64,000 nucleotides of DNA from DASRDR01 sp963812945 [NCBI: uncultured Candidatus Rokubacteria bacterium] (GCA_963812945.1 CAWEXD010000008.1:372001-436000), one strand, 5' to 3'; counted from the stretch's first letter, positions 39,341 through 48,430 are shown. Notes: generated by a model not told the origin, from the letters alone. Translations and numbers: made by a program.

Positions 39341-40597
39341 GTGCCGGGACAGGAGCTGCTCGAGGGCGTCACGGTGCTCGACTTCACGCGCGTCCTCGCG
39401 GGCCCGTACTGCACACGGCTCCTTGCCGACCTCGGGGCTCGTGTGATCAAGATCGAGCGGCCGCGGGGCGACGACATGCGGGTCGCTCCGCTCCAGCTGG
39501 ATCCCCAGCGCTCCGACCAGAGCACCTATTTCGTGCGCGTCAACGCGGGCAAACGCTCGCTCGCCCTCGACCTGGGGCACGCCGAAGCGCGGGCGGTGGC
39601 GATGGATCTGGTGCGGGTTTCGGACGTCCTCGTCGAGAACTTCACGCCAGGAGTCATGGCGCGCCTGGGGCTCGACTACGCGGCGGCCGCCGCCCTCAAG
39701 CCCGACCTCGTTTACTGCTCCATCTCGGGATACGGCCAGACGGGTCCGTGGCGGGACCGCCCGGCGTTCGCCCACGTCGTGCACGCGACCTCGGGCCTGA
39801 TGCATCTTCAGGACGCGGACGATCCGCCGCGAATCTCCTACCTCCAGGCGGCCGACGTGCTCGCCGGGACGCACGCGTTCGGCGCCATCGCGGCGGCGCT
39901 CCTGCGTCGCACGCGCACTGGCCGCGGCGCGCATCTCGACGTCTCGATGCTGGAGGCGCTCGTCGGCGCCGAGGACATCAGCTTCGGCAGTGTGCTCAAC
40001 GACGGGCCGGCGTATCCGGGGGCGCGTGCCGGGATGGTCGTCCACCTGGTCGGCGGCGACTGGGTGGCGTTCCAGGTCGTCGGCGCGCTCGACCTGTGGC
40101 CGCGCCTCGTCCAGCTAATCGGCCGGCCCGATCTCCCGGCCGATCCACGCTTCGCAACCCCGGTGGCCCGGCGCGAGCACTGGCCCGAGCTCCGGGCGAT
40201 CATCGGGGAGTGGCTCACCCGCTTCACGTCGGCCGAGGACATGCTGGCCGCCCTGGGTGCGGCGCGGATCCCCTGCGCGCGGGTGCTCCGGCCGGCCGAG
40301 GTCGTCGAGGCCCCCCACCTCCGGGCGCGCAGCGCCTTCCCGGCGGTCGCGCACCCGACGCGCGGCTCCGTCCGGGTGACCGCGGCGCCGTTCCACGTCG
40401 ACGGGGTGCCCCTCGCTCCCGCGGGCCCGGCGCCCTACCGACCGGGCGAGGACTCGAAGGCGGTGCTCGCGGAGCTGCTCGGATACGGGCCCGACCGGAT
40501 CGCCGAGCTGGCGCGCCTCGGCGTGGTGACCGGCCCCGGCCTGGCGTCGCACCCGCCGCCGGATGGCCCACTGGCCGCCCCGCCGCTCGACGAGTAG
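39341..40597 (+). CDS. Family III acyl-CoA transferase (CaiB/BaiF)
   Basis: This 418-residue CoA-transferase swaps CoA between carboxylic acids through an aspartyl-CoA thioester. The GTG at 39341 gives VPGQELLEGVTVLDFTRVLA, the canonical N-terminus with LAGPYCTRLLADLGARVIKI following. Other marks are YFVRVNAGKRSLALDL, VLVENFTPGVMARLGL, CSISGYGQTGPWRDRPA and GRGAHLDVSMLEAL. The Asp nucleophile is expected near residue 165-175. Substrates cannot be deduced. The stop TAG forms part of a TAGAAT box for the next gene. Confidence 0.92.
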   Translation: MPGQELLEGVTVLDFTRVLAGPYCTRLLADLGARVIKIERPRGDDMRVAPLQLDPQRSDQSTYFVRVNAGKRSLALDLGHAEARAVAMDLVRVSDVLVENFTPGVMARLGLDYAAAAALKPDLVYCSISGYGQTGPWRDRPAFAHVVHATSGLMHLQDADDPPRISYLQAADVLAGTHAFGAIAAALLRRTRTGRGAHLDVSMLEALVGAEDISFGSVLNDGPAYPGARAGMVVHLVGGDWVAFQVVGALDLWPRLVQLIGRPDLPADPRFATPVARREHWPELRAIIGEWLTRFTSAEDMLAALGAARIPCARVLRPAEVVEAPHLRARSAFPAVAHPTRGSVRVTAAPFHVDGVPLAPAGPAPYRPGEDSKAVLAELLGYGPDRIAELARLGVVTGPGLASHPPPDGPLAAPPLDE

Positions 40598-40600
40598 AAT
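40595..40600 (+). promoter_or_regulatory. -10-like element overlapping the CoA-transferase stop codon
   Basis: TAGAAT begins with the TAG stop and lies 30 nt before the ATG at 40631. A stem (GCGCGGCC/GGCTGCGC with one G-U pair, 40608-40627) follows immediately before the start. Confidence 0.3.
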
Positions 40601-40630
40601 CGGCGCCGCGCGGCCCACGGGCTGCGCGAC

Positions 40631-41203
40631 ATGAAGCTCACCCGGGATCGACTGGAGGCGATGATGGCGAGCCTGACGGAGCGGATGGTCGGCGCGGCCA
40701 AGCTCGATGTGGCGACCTACGAGGAGGTCGAGGCCGACACCACGGCGACCCCGCAGGCCATGCTGGTCGTCGTCCTCGCGAACCTGGCCGCGGGCGTCGG
40801 CGTTTGGCGAGAGGTAGGAATCGGGGGCCTGCTGGTGACGACCCTCATCTCCCTCATCGGCTGGTACGCGTGGGCGTTCGTCACCTATTTCGTGGGGACG
40901 CGGTTCCTCCCCGGCGCCCGGACGCAGGCGGACGTCGGTCAGCTCCTGCGACCGATCGGATTCTCGGCCACGCCGGGGTTGATCCGCGTGCTCGGCATCG
41001 TGCCCGGACTCAACTGGATCGTCTCTCTCGTCGCGGCCGTGTGGATGCTGGTGGCGATGGTGGTCGCCGTGCGACAGGCCCTCGACTACGACAGCACGGG
41101 ACGGGCCGTCGCCGTCTGCCTCATCGGGTGGGCGATCAATATCGTGCTGATGCTGGTGGTGGCGGCGATGCTGGGCGTGACGGCCGGGATCTTCGGCCGC
41201 TGA
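40631..41203 (+). CDS. Yip1-family membrane protein
   Basis: This 190-residue integral membrane protein has about five hydrophobic segments from residue 44 on. They include AMLVVVLANLAAGVGVW, GLLVTTLISLIGWYAWAFVT, ATPGLIRVLGIVPGLNWI, VSLVAAVWMLVAMVVAV and AVCLIGWAINIVLMLVVAA. The cytoplasmic N-terminus MKLTRDRLEAMMASLTERMV and the spacing of segments match bacterial Yip1-domain proteins. Function is not established for this family in bacteria. It sits between a CoA-transferase and an aldehyde dehydrogenase on the same strand. Confidence 0.75.
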   Translation: MKLTRDRLEAMMASLTERMVGAAKLDVATYEEVEADTTATPQAMLVVVLANLAAGVGVWREVGIGGLLVTTLISLIGWYAWAFVTYFVGTRFLPGARTQADVGQLLRPIGFSATPGLIRVLGIVPGLNWIVSLVAAVWMLVAMVVAVRQALDYDSTGRAVAVCLIGWAINIVLMLVVAAMLGVTAGIFGR

Positions 41204-41229
41204 CGGACGTCTCGAGGAGGAGAAGCACC

Positions 41230-42663
41230 GTGGCGATTCATGGGAACCTGATCAACGGCGAGTGGGTCACCGGCGCCGACGTCAACCAGGACGTCAACCC
41301 GTCCAACGTCCAGGAGGTGGTCGGCGAGTACGCGCGCGCCGATTCGGCCCAGGCACAGGCGGCGGTTGCCGCGGCGCGAGCGGCGTTCCCGGCCTGGTCG
41401 CGCGGGAACCTGCAGGAGCGCGCCGACCTTCTCGACCGCGCGGGCGACGAGATCCTCCGGCGGGCGGAGGAGCTGGGGACTCTCCTCTCTCGCGAGGAGG
41501 GCAAGACGCTCCCGGAAGGCATCGGCGAGGCCAAGCGCGCGGGGTACATCTTCAAGTTCTTCGGGGGCGAAGTCGTGCGCCAGCGCGGGGAGCTCCTCGA
41601 CTCCGTCCGCCCCGGCGTGTCGGTGGAGATCACGCGCGAGCCGCTCGGTGTCGTGGGCATCATCACGCCCTGGAACTTCCCGCTGGCGATCCCCGCGTGG
41701 AAGATCGCGCCGGCGCTGGCCTACGGCAACTGCGTCGTCTTCAAGCCGGCGGACCTGGTGCCGGGCTGTGCCTGGGCCCTGGCGGACATCCTCGGGCGGG
41801 CCGGCGTGCCGTCCGGGGTGTTCAACCTCGTGATGGGACGAGGCTCCGCGGTCGGGGAGGCGCTGATCGCGTCGGCCGACGTCGACGGGATCAGCTTCAC
41901 GGGCTCGGTGGAGACCGGCCACGCGATCGCGAAGAAGGTCGTCGCGCGGATGGGAAAGATCCAGCTCGAGATGGGCGGAAAGAATCCGCTCGTGGTCCTC
42001 GACGACGCCGACCTCGCAGTCGCGGTGAACTGCGCCGTCCAGGGCGCGTACTACTCGACGGGCCAGCGATGCACGGCGTCGAGCCGCCTCATCGTCACCG
42101 AGGGTCTCCACGATCGCTTCGTCCGGGCGACGGTCGAGCGGCTGGAGAAGCTGGTCGTCGACGACGCCCTCCGCAAGGGGACGGACATCGGTCCCGTGGT
42201 GGATCAGGGCCAGCTCGACCAGAACCTGTCCTACCTCGAGCTCGGGCGGCGGGAGGGCGCGCGGCTCGCGTGGGGCGGTGACCGCCTCCGGCGCGAGCGG
42301 GAAGGCTACTACCTGGCGCCCGCGCTCTTCACCGACACCACGAACGGCATGCGGATCAACCGCGAGGAGATCTTCGGGCCGGTGGCGACCGTCATCCGCG
42401 CCCGCGACTACGAGGAAGCCCTCGTGCTCGCCAACGACACCCCGTTCGGGCTCTCGTCCGGAATCGTCACGACCTCGCTCAAGCACGCGACGCACTTCAA
42501 GCGCAACTCGCAGGCGGGCATGGTCATGGTGAACCTCCCGACCGCCGGGGTCGACTACCACGTGCCGTTCGGCGGGCGGAAGGGATCGAGCTACGGCCCC
42601 CGGGAGCAGGGGGCCTACGCGCGGGAGTTCTACACCTCGGTCAAGACGAGCTACACCGCCTGA
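41230..42663 (+). CDS. NAD(P)-dependent aldehyde dehydrogenase (2,5-dioxovalerate/KGSA type)
   Basis: This 477-residue ALDH starts at the GTG at 41230 after AGGAGGAG. Catalytic Cys281 is in STGQRCTASSR and Glu247 in LEMGGKN. The NAD-binding Asn150 is in ITPWNFPLAIPAWK, and the fold marker is GRRxG-like at LAYGNCVVFKPA. Overall features resemble alpha-ketoglutaric semialdehyde (2,5-dioxovalerate) dehydrogenases, but a succinate-semialdehyde or aliphatic aldehyde role cannot be excluded. It ends next to a large inverted repeat that may terminate both converging transcripts. Confidence 0.9.
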   Translation: MAIHGNLINGEWVTGADVNQDVNPSNVQEVVGEYARADSAQAQAAVAAARAAFPAWSRGNLQERADLLDRAGDEILRRAEELGTLLSREEGKTLPEGIGEAKRAGYIFKFFGGEVVRQRGELLDSVRPGVSVEITREPLGVVGIITPWNFPLAIPAWKIAPALAYGNCVVFKPADLVPGCAWALADILGRAGVPSGVFNLVMGRGSAVGEALIASADVDGISFTGSVETGHAIAKKVVARMGKIQLEMGGKNPLVVLDDADLAVAVNCAVQGAYYSTGQRCTASSRLIVTEGLHDRFVRATVERLEKLVVDDALRKGTDIGPVVDQGQLDQNLSYLELGRREGARLAWGGDRLRREREGYYLAPALFTDTTNGMRINREEIFGPVATVIRARDYEEALVLANDTPFGLSSGIVTTSLKHATHFKRNSQAGMVMVNLPTAGVDYHVPFGGRKGSSYGPREQGAYAREFYTSVKTSYTA

Positions 42664-42665
42664 GC

Positions 42666-42740
42666 GGGGTCAGACTTTGACTTCCGGACGATTCGTCGGC
42701 GGCGCGTCCTGGAACTGTCCCGAAGTCAAAGTCTGACCCC
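42666..42740. repeat. 75-bp inverted-repeat element between convergent genes
   Basis: GGGGTCAGACTTTGACTTC (42666-42684) recurs as its exact reverse complement at 42722-42740. Beyond the 19-bp arms the pairing continues imperfectly (CGGAC against GTCCC). The arms are AT-rich compared with the surrounding DNA. It fills the whole gap between the ALDH and SDR genes, so it can act as a bidirectional terminator. Its separate base composition suggests a mobile palindromic (REP/MITE-like) unit. Confidence 0.75.
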
Positions 42741-42742
42741 CC

Positions 42743-43510
42743 CTACCTCGGTGCCATGCGGATGGCGCCATCCAGCCGGATGGTCTCGCCGTTCAGCATG
42801 GCGTTCTCGATGATGTGGCAGGCGAGGGCGGCGTACTCCGCCGGGCGGCCGAGCCGGGCGGGGAAGGGGACCTGGCGGGCGAGGGACTGCCGGGCCGGCT
42901 CGGGGAGCATCCCCATCAGCGGCGTGTCGAAGAGCCCGGGCGCGATCGTGCAGACGCGGACGCCCACCTCGGCCAGATCCCGGGCGATCGGGAGCGTCAT
43001 CCCGACGATGCCGCCCTTGGAGGCCGAGTAGGCCGCCTGGCCGACCTGCCCGTCGTAGGCGGCGACGGACGCCGTGTTGACGACGACGCCGCGCTCCCCT
43101 TCGGCGTTCGGCGTGTTCTGCGCCATCCGCACGGCGGCGAGCCGGATGCAGTTGAAGGTCCCGATCAGATTCACCTGGATGACGAAGGTGAAGGACCCCA
43201 GGTCGTGCGCCCCGCGCTTGCCGTGCGTCTTCTCGGCGATGGCGACGCCGGCGCAGTTCACCAGCCCGTGAATCGCTCCGAACCGCGCGATCGCCGCGTC
43301 CATCGCCGCCCCGACCTCGTCGGCGCTCGTGACGTCGCAGGGGGCGAAGAGCGCGTGCGCGCCCAGGTCGGCCGCGACCTGGGCGCCCGCCGAGCGGCCG
43401 AGGTCCAGGATGGCGACGCGGCCGCCCCCGGCGAGGAGTCGCTCGACCGTCGCCCGTCCGAGCCCGGACGCGCCACCGGTGACCAGGAACGTGGAGCCGT
43501 CGATCTTCAT
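42743..43510 (-). CDS. SDR-family 3-hydroxyacyl-CoA dehydrogenase (HSD17B10-like)
   Basis: This 255-residue short-chain dehydrogenase closely resembles type II 3-hydroxyacyl-CoA dehydrogenases (human HSD17B10 and bacterial 3-hydroxy-2-methylbutyryl-CoA dehydrogenases). It begins [20 protein letters not shown] with the NAD motif at 9-19. Catalytic Ser, Tyr and Lys are in [20 protein letters not shown] and [24 protein letters not shown] and the C-terminal [17 protein letters not shown] are subfamily marks. It likely oxidises 3-hydroxyacyl-CoAs in beta-oxidation or isoleucine breakdown. It lies alone, after the inverted repeat. Confidence 0.9.
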   Translation of the reverse strand: MKIDGSTFLVTGGASGLGRATVERLLAGGGRVAILDLGRSAGAQVAADLGAHALFAPCDVTSADEVGAAMDAAIARFGAIHGLVNCAGVAIAEKTHGKRGAHDLGSFTFVIQVNLIGTFNCIRLAAVRMAQNTPNAEGERGVVVNTASVAAYDGQVGQAAYSASKGGIVGMTLPIARDLAEVGVRVCTIAPGLFDTPLMGMLPEPARQSLARQVPFPARLGRPAEYAALACHIIENAMLNGETIRLDGAIRMAPR

Positions 43511-43624
43511 GCCGTGATCCTCAGGGGGCTCGTCGAGCCCGTTGGACTTTCAGCGCCGCGAGGACGCTAGCATCGCCTCGAGCGAGGGTCAAGGCGCAGG
43601 TCGTCCTGCACGCCTCGCGTCCGC

Positions 43625-44629
43625 TCAGCCTCGCGGCGGGCGCGACTCGGCCGGAACGACCGGGAGCACGCGGGTCTCGCCCCGCCGCACGACGACGAGC
43701 GAAACGCGCACCTCGACCCGCGCTTCCGTGAGGAGCTTGTGCAAGGCGTCGATACCGGAGACCGGATGGCCGTCGAAGTCGACGATCAGGTCGCCCGCGG
43801 TGAGGCCGGCGCGCGCGGCCGGGCTGTCCGCCTCGACCCCGGCGACGAGGACGCCGCTCGCGCTCGCGAGCCCGAGTCGCCGGGCCAGGGCGGGGTCCAG
43901 CGGCGTGGTCTGCCCTTCCACTCCGAGCCGGGCCCGCCGGATGCGCCCGTCGCGGATGAGCCGGCCGGCGACGAACCGCGCGATGTTGACCGCGATGGCG
44001 AAGCACAGGCCCTGGGCCGGGAGGATGACAGCCGTGTTCACGCCGATGACATCGCCGGAGGCGGCGCAGAGCGGCCCGCCCGAGCTGCCGGGGTTGAGGG
44101 CCGCGTCCGTCTGGAGAACGTCGTCGATCAAACGTCCGGAACGCGCGCGAAGCGACCGGCCGAGCGCGCTGACGACACCTGTCGTGACCGTGCAGTGGAG
44201 CCCGTACGGGTTCCCGATGGCGACGGCGAGCTGCCCCACGCGGACCCGCGCGGAGTCGCCCAGCGTGACCGCGACCAGGCCCGCGGCATCCGTGCGGATG
44301 ACCGCGAGATCCGTCTCGGGATCGTCCCCCACCAGCCGCGCGTCGGCGCGCCGGCCGTCGGCCCAGGTGACCTCCAGCGCGCTCGCGCCGTGGACCACGT
44401 GGCTGTTGGTGAGGATGAAGCCGTCGGGCGCGAAGACGAAGCCGGACCCGCTCCCGCGCGGCCGCGCTTCGATCCGGACGACGGACGAGCTGACGCGCTC
44501 GGCCACCGTCACCACGGCGCGGGAGTAGGCGTCGAGCAGGACCTCGTCGGGCGGGCCCGACGAGAGCTCGGGGGCGGGATCCCCGAGGTGGATCGGATCT
44601 CCTGATGCCAGGCGAAGCATGACGGACAT
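43625..44629 (-). CDS. HtrA/DegP-like serine protease without signal peptide
   Basis: This 334-residue trypsin-like protease has one PDZ domain. The triad is His77 (LTNSHVVHG), Asp107 (PETDLAVI) and Ser183 (NPGSSGGPL). The PDZ domain occupies about 235-330 (VAGVEADSPAARAGLTAGDL). The ATG at 44629 follows GGAGG, and no signal peptide or membrane segment precedes the protease domain. It therefore appears cytoplasmic, unlike classic DegP/DegS. It could serve protein quality control inside the cell. An alternative upstream start at 44713 adds 28 residues without export features. Confidence 0.9.
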   Translation of the reverse strand: MSVMLRLASGDPIHLGDPAPELSSGPPDEVLLDAYSRAVVTVAERVSSSVVRIEARPRGSGSGFVFAPDGFILTNSHVVHGASALEVTWADGRRADARLVGDDPETDLAVIRTDAAGLVAVTLGDSARVRVGQLAVAIGNPYGLHCTVTTGVVSALGRSLRARSGRLIDDVLQTDAALNPGSSGGPLCAASGDVIGVNTAVILPAQGLCFAIAVNIARFVAGRLIRDGRIRRARLGVEGQTTPLDPALARRLGLASASGVLVAGVEADSPAARAGLTAGDLIVDFDGHPVSGIDALHKLLTEARVEVRVSLVVVRRGETRVLPVVPAESRPPRG

Positions 44630-44735
44630 GGCGGCCTCCGTTCCCTGACTCGAGGGTACGTGATAGGGTGGCCGCGTCAAGCGACGCGCCCCACGATGCG
44701 CACGAGAGCCCACCCGGCCTGAGGGAGAGTCCTCC

Positions 44736-45953
44736 TTGCCCTGGCAGCCCTACCACTCGGTCTGGGCGCTCCTGGTCTTCGGCTGGATCTGCAACTACGT
44801 CGTGCGCATGGTCTTCTCGCCGCTGCTCGAGCCCATCATGGCTGAGTTCGGCCTGAGCCACGCCGAGGGCGGCTTCCTCTTCTCGGTCTTCTTCTACGGA
44901 TACGTGGCGATGCAGGTCCCGGCCGGATTCCTGGGCGACCGGTTCGGCCGGAAGCGCGTGCTCGTCACGGGCATCCTCCTGGTCGCGGCGGCGGCCCTCG
45001 CCACGGGCCTGTCGACCTCGCTGGCGGTTCTGGTGCTGGCGCGCCTCGTCACCGGCCTCGCCCAGGGGATGTACTTCGCCAACGACCGCCCGATCATCGC
45101 GGCCGCGACGCCGGCCGACCGGCTCGCGGTGGGGCAGGGGGTGTCGTTCTCGGGGCTGGGCATCGGCACCGCTCTCGGGGTGCTTCTGGGCGGCGCGCTC
45201 GGCGAGCTCATGCCCTGGCGGCAGGTCTTTCTCGTCGTCGCGATCCTCCCGCTCGTCTCGGCGACCCTGATCGGTCGCCTGGTGCCCGCCCCGGGCGGGG
45301 CGGCGGCCGCGCGCGCCTCCAGCGGCGAAGTGGCCGCCGTGTTCCGGCTTCGGGACCTGTGGCTCCTCGCGGTCGCGGGCATCGCGCCGATCTGGACCCA
45401 GTGGCTCGTCGGCACGTGGGGGCCGGCCCTGTTCGCCGAGGTCGGGGTGAAGGAGCTCGGGCGGTCCGCCGTCTACGCGAGCGTCCTCGGCATCGCCGCG
45501 CCGCCCGGCCTCCTGGCGGTCGGGACGCTCTCCGACCGCCTGCTCCGGCGCGGGATCCCCCGTCGCACCGTCGTGGCCGGCATGATCGCCGTCACGGCGG
45601 TGCTGATCGCGTGCGTGGGCGGGATCGTGCAGGCGCGCGGCCCCGTCTGGCTTCTCGTGCTCGCCGTCTTCGCCACGAGCTTCAGCTTCTGGGGGACGTG
45701 GGCCCCGGTCTACGCGCTCACCGCGGAGCTCGCCCCGCAGAGGGCGATGGGCATCGCCTTCGGCGTCCTGAACGGCGTCGCGTTCATCGGCGCCATCGTC
45801 GCGCCCTACGTCACCGGCTGGATCAAGGACTGGTCGGGCTCCTTCGCCGGCGGGTGCTACCTGGCCGCCGTCCTCCAGATCGTGGCGGTGCCGCTGGCGC
45901 TCGCCGTGGGCTCGCCCCGACCCGAGCGCCCGCCCGCGCACCCGCGCTCCTAG
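44736..45953 (+). CDS. MFS transporter
   Basis: This 405-residue major facilitator has twelve predicted helices and a TTG start preceded by a GGGAGAG-type site. The loop 2-3 motif appears as GFLGDRFGRKRVLVTG, and loop 8-9 has GTLSDRLLRRGIPRRT. The first helices (YHSVWALLVFGWICNYVVRM) resemble the anion:cation or organic-acid symporter group, but the substrate is unknown. A TGATAGGGT near 44659 may be an extended -10. It is transcribed alone and diverges from the protease gene. Confidence 0.88.
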   Translation: MPWQPYHSVWALLVFGWICNYVVRMVFSPLLEPIMAEFGLSHAEGGFLFSVFFYGYVAMQVPAGFLGDRFGRKRVLVTGILLVAAAALATGLSTSLAVLVLARLVTGLAQGMYFANDRPIIAAATPADRLAVGQGVSFSGLGIGTALGVLLGGALGELMPWRQVFLVVAILPLVSATLIGRLVPAPGGAAAARASSGEVAAVFRLRDLWLLAVAGIAPIWTQWLVGTWGPALFAEVGVKELGRSAVYASVLGIAAPPGLLAVGTLSDRLLRRGIPRRTVVAGMIAVTAVLIACVGGIVQARGPVWLLVLAVFATSFSFWGTWAPVYALTAELAPQRAMGIAFGVLNGVAFIGAIVAPYVTGWIKDWSGSFAGGCYLAAVLQIVAVPLALAVGSPRPERPPAHPRS

Positions 45954-45982
45954 CGAGGCCCGAGGGGTGGCGCGCGCCTGTG

Positions 45983-46010
45983 CTCGTGAACGAGCCGGGC
46001 TGACGGCTCG
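45983..46010 (+). terminator. Tandem small hairpins after the MFS gene
   Basis: CTCGT/ACGAG (45983-45994) and CGAGCC/GGCTCG (45991-46010) form alternative stems just after the MFS stop. No U-tract follows. A weak terminator or RNA-stability element is possible. Confidence 0.25.
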
Positions 46011-46055
46011 CCGAGCCGGGCGATCCCGCGGCCGGGGCGTCCGGAGGCCGGCATG

Positions 46056-46061
46056 TATACT
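46056..46061 (+). promoter_or_regulatory. -10 element before the catalytic M16 peptidase
   Basis: TATACT ends 6 nt before the GTG at 46068. The ATG at 46053 overlaps this box, so it cannot be the start if this promoter is used. This decides the start in favour of GTG. Confidence 0.5.
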
Positions 46062-46067
46062 GGCGCC

Positions 46068-47402
46068 GTGAGCGGGCCCGGTCGTCTCGCCGGTCTTCTC
46101 GTCGCGCCGCTCGTCGGCCTCGCGTGCCCCTGGGCCGACGCCCAGCAGGTCCTTGACGCGACCCTCGACAACGGGCTGCGCGTCCTCCTCGAGGAGGATC
46201 ACCGGAGCCCGGTCGCCAACTTCCAGGTCTGGTACCGGGTGGGCTCGCGGGACGAGCGGGTGGGAGCGACCGGACTGTCCCACTACCTCGAGCACATGAT
46301 GTTCAAGGGGACGCCGACCTACGGGCCGCGGGTCTTCTCGAAGCTCATCGAGGCGGTCGGTGGCCACGACAACGCCTTCACCAGCCGCGACGTCACCGCG
46401 TACCACGTGAGCCTCGCGGCGGACCAGCTCGACCTCGTGCTCGAGGTCGAGGCCGACCGGATGCGGCACCTCCTCCTCGATCCGCGGGAGGTGGACTCCG
46501 AGCGGAAGGTCGTCATGGAGGAGCGCCGGACGCGCACGGAGGACGACCCGGTCGGCGGCCTCGCCGAGCTGTTCAACCTCGTCGCTTTCGCGGCCCACCC
46601 CTACCGTCTGCCGACGGTCGGGCTCGCGCACGACATCGAGCGCCTGACCGCGAGCGATCTCCGGGTCTGGTACGACACGTACTATCGGCCGAATAACGCG
46701 ATCGTCGTGGCCGTCGGCGACTTCCAGGCGGCCGACCTCCTCGAGAGGATCCGGACGCGGTTCGAGGGCATCCCGCGCGGCCCCGACCCGCCGAAAGTCG
46801 CCGCGACGGAGCCCGAGCAGCGGGGCGAGCGCCGGGTGTGGCTCCGGAGGGAGGCGCAGCTGCCCGTCGTGTTCACGGGCTATCCGGCGCCGAACCATCG
46901 CGCCGAGGATGCCTATGCCCTCGAGGTGCTCTCGGCCATCCTGTCGGGCGGGCGGACCTCACGGCTCTACCGGCGGCTGGTGCACGAGGAGCGCATCGCC
47001 CTCGAGGCGGGGGGCGACTACTCCCGCCTCACGCTGGATCCCGACACGTTCACGTTCTACGTGACCGTGCTGCCGGATCGCACGGTTGAGGAGGCGGAGC
47101 GCGCCCTGGCCGCCGAGGTGGAGCGGCTGCGCATTGAGCTCGTCTCTGACGAGGAGCTCCAGCGCGCCAAGAACCAGCTCGAAGCCGCCCATGTGTTTGG
47201 CCAGGACTCCGTCTTCAATCGGGCCGCGACGCTGGCGCGCCACGAGCTCCTCGGCGGCTGGCGTCTCCGCGACGGATACCTGCCGGGCATCCGCGGGGTC
47301 ACGGCCGAGGACGTGCGCCGGTCGGCCGAGCGTCACCTCGTGGCCGAGCGCCGCACGACGGCGATCCTCGTCCCGGTGCGGCCGGCCACCCCGTCCCGCT
47401 AG
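46068..47402 (+). CDS. M16-family zinc peptidase, catalytic subunit
   Basis: This 444-residue secreted peptidase is of the pitrilysin/processing-peptidase family. A signal peptide (RLAGLLVAPLVGLACPWADA) follows the GTG start. The inverted zinc motif HxxEH is present as His72-Tyr-Leu-Glu75-His76 in LSHYLEHMMFKGT, and the third ligand Glu lies in the KVVMEERRTRT region near 150. The two M16 halves are seen, with FTGYPAPNHRAEDAYALEVL starting the second. It should pair with the non-catalytic M16 protein at 48487 to form a periplasmic peptide-degrading heterodimer, as known for M16B pairs. Confidence 0.92.
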   Translation: MSGPGRLAGLLVAPLVGLACPWADAQQVLDATLDNGLRVLLEEDHRSPVANFQVWYRVGSRDERVGATGLSHYLEHMMFKGTPTYGPRVFSKLIEAVGGHDNAFTSRDVTAYHVSLAADQLDLVLEVEADRMRHLLLDPREVDSERKVVMEERRTRTEDDPVGGLAELFNLVAFAAHPYRLPTVGLAHDIERLTASDLRVWYDTYYRPNNAIVVAVGDFQAADLLERIRTRFEGIPRGPDPPKVAATEPEQRGERRVWLRREAQLPVVFTGYPAPNHRAEDAYALEVLSAILSGGRTSRLYRRLVHEERIALEAGGDYSRLTLDPDTFTFYVTVLPDRTVEEAERALAAEVERLRIELVSDEELQRAKNQLEAAHVFGQDSVFNRAATLARHELLGGWRLRDGYLPGIRGVTAEDVRRSAERHLVAERRTTAILVPVRPATPSR

Positions 47403-47482
47403 GAGCCTGTGCGCTCGGATCGTCCAGGCATTTCACTCTCGGTACTGCGCTTCCGCGCCTCGCTCCAGGGGAGGGCCGCCTC

Positions 47483-48430
47483 GTGACCCGAGCAAGCCGA
47501 CGCCCGCTCAAGGTCGGAGTGGAGCTGCCGATCGCCGTGGACAAGGGACGCCACGGGACGCCGCGCTGGTCCGACATCAGCCGGATGGCCCGATACGCCG
47601 AGGAGGTCGGTTTCGACTCCGTGTGGATCGAGGACCACCTGCTGTTCCGTCACGAGGGACAGAGGGACCAGGGCGTCTGGGAGGGGTGGGCCGTCATCGC
47701 CGCCATCGCGGCGGTGACCTCCCGCGTGGAGATCGGGCCGCTCGTCTCGTGCATGTCGTTCCGCAACCCCGCGTACCTGGCGAAGCTGGCCGACACGATC
47801 GAGGAGATCTCCGGAGGCCGGCTGATCCTGGGGCTCGGGGCCGGCTGGCACGAGGCCGAGTACCGGGCCTTCGGATTCCCCTTCGACCACCGGGTGAGCC
47901 GCTTCGAGGAAGGGCTCCAGGTCGTCCACGGGCTGCTCCGCCACGGAAGGGTCGACTTCGCCGGACGCTACCACGAGGCGCGTGACTGCGAGCTCCAGCC
48001 CCGCGGCCCCCGCTCCGGCGGCCCGCCGATCCTGATCGGATCGACCGGGGCCCGCATGCTCGGGCTCGCGGCCCGCTACGGGGACCAGTGGAACGCGTAC
48101 TTCCCGAAGACCAGGAACCAGCCCTCGGGCGTGGCCCCGCTCCGGGACCTGGTGGACGCCGCCTGCCGCGAGGCTGGCCGTGACCCGTCGACGCTCGGGC
48201 GCACGGTCGCCGTGTTCGTCGACATGGCGCCGGGACGCCGCGCGTCGCCCCCGCTTCCCGCTCACTGGGTCTTCGAGCCTCTGGCCGGCCCGCCCGAGCG
48301 TCTTGCCGAGGAGCTCCGCGCCTACGCGCGGGAGGGCATCGGCCACGTGCAGCTCTGGCTGGAGCCCAACACGCTGGAGAGCCTGGAGGCCTTCGCCCCC
48401 GTCCTGGAGCTCCTGGACCGGGGGCCCTGA
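47483..48430 (+). CDS. LLM-class (F420-dependent type) flavin oxidoreductase
   Basis: This 315-residue luciferase-like monooxygenase-fold protein has a GTG start. Family features are the N-terminal VGVELPIAV, ARYAEEVGFDSVWIEDHLLF, VEIGPLVSCMSFRNPAYLAK, GRLILGLGAGWHEAEYRAFG and PPILIGSTGARMLGLAARYG. Whether it uses F420 or FMN cannot be settled from sequence. It lies between the two M16 peptidase genes on the same strand, 80 nt after the first, which is unusual because such pairs are normally adjacent. Confidence 0.88.
   Translation: MTRASRRPLKVGVELPIAVDKGRHGTPRWSDISRMARYAEEVGFDSVWIEDHLLFRHEGQRDQGVWEGWAVIAAIAAVTSRVEIGPLVSCMSFRNPAYLAKLADTIEEISGGRLILGLGAGWHEAEYRAFGFPFDHRVSRFEEGLQVVHGLLRHGRVDFAGRYHEARDCELQPRGPRSGGPPILIGSTGARMLGLAARYGDQWNAYFPKTRNQPSGVAPLRDLVDAACREAGRDPSTLGRTVAVFVDMAPGRRASPPLPAHWVFEPLAGPPERLAEELRAYAREGIGHVQLWLEPNTLESLEAFAPVLELLDRGP

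Noticed and set aside
40608-40627. Stem just before the Yip1-family start codon as a riboswitch
   Set aside because: Only a single short GC stem with a tiny loop is present, with no conserved riboswitch core.
46053-46067. ATG at 46053 as start of the first M16 gene
   Set aside because: It overlaps the TATACT -10 box and adds residues before a good signal peptide; the GTG at 46068 fits better.
43521-46898. 1,125-codon minus-strand frame across the protease, MFS and M16 genes
   Set aside because: It is biased to Arg/Gly/Asp/Pro and runs through genes on both strands, so it is a GC artefact.
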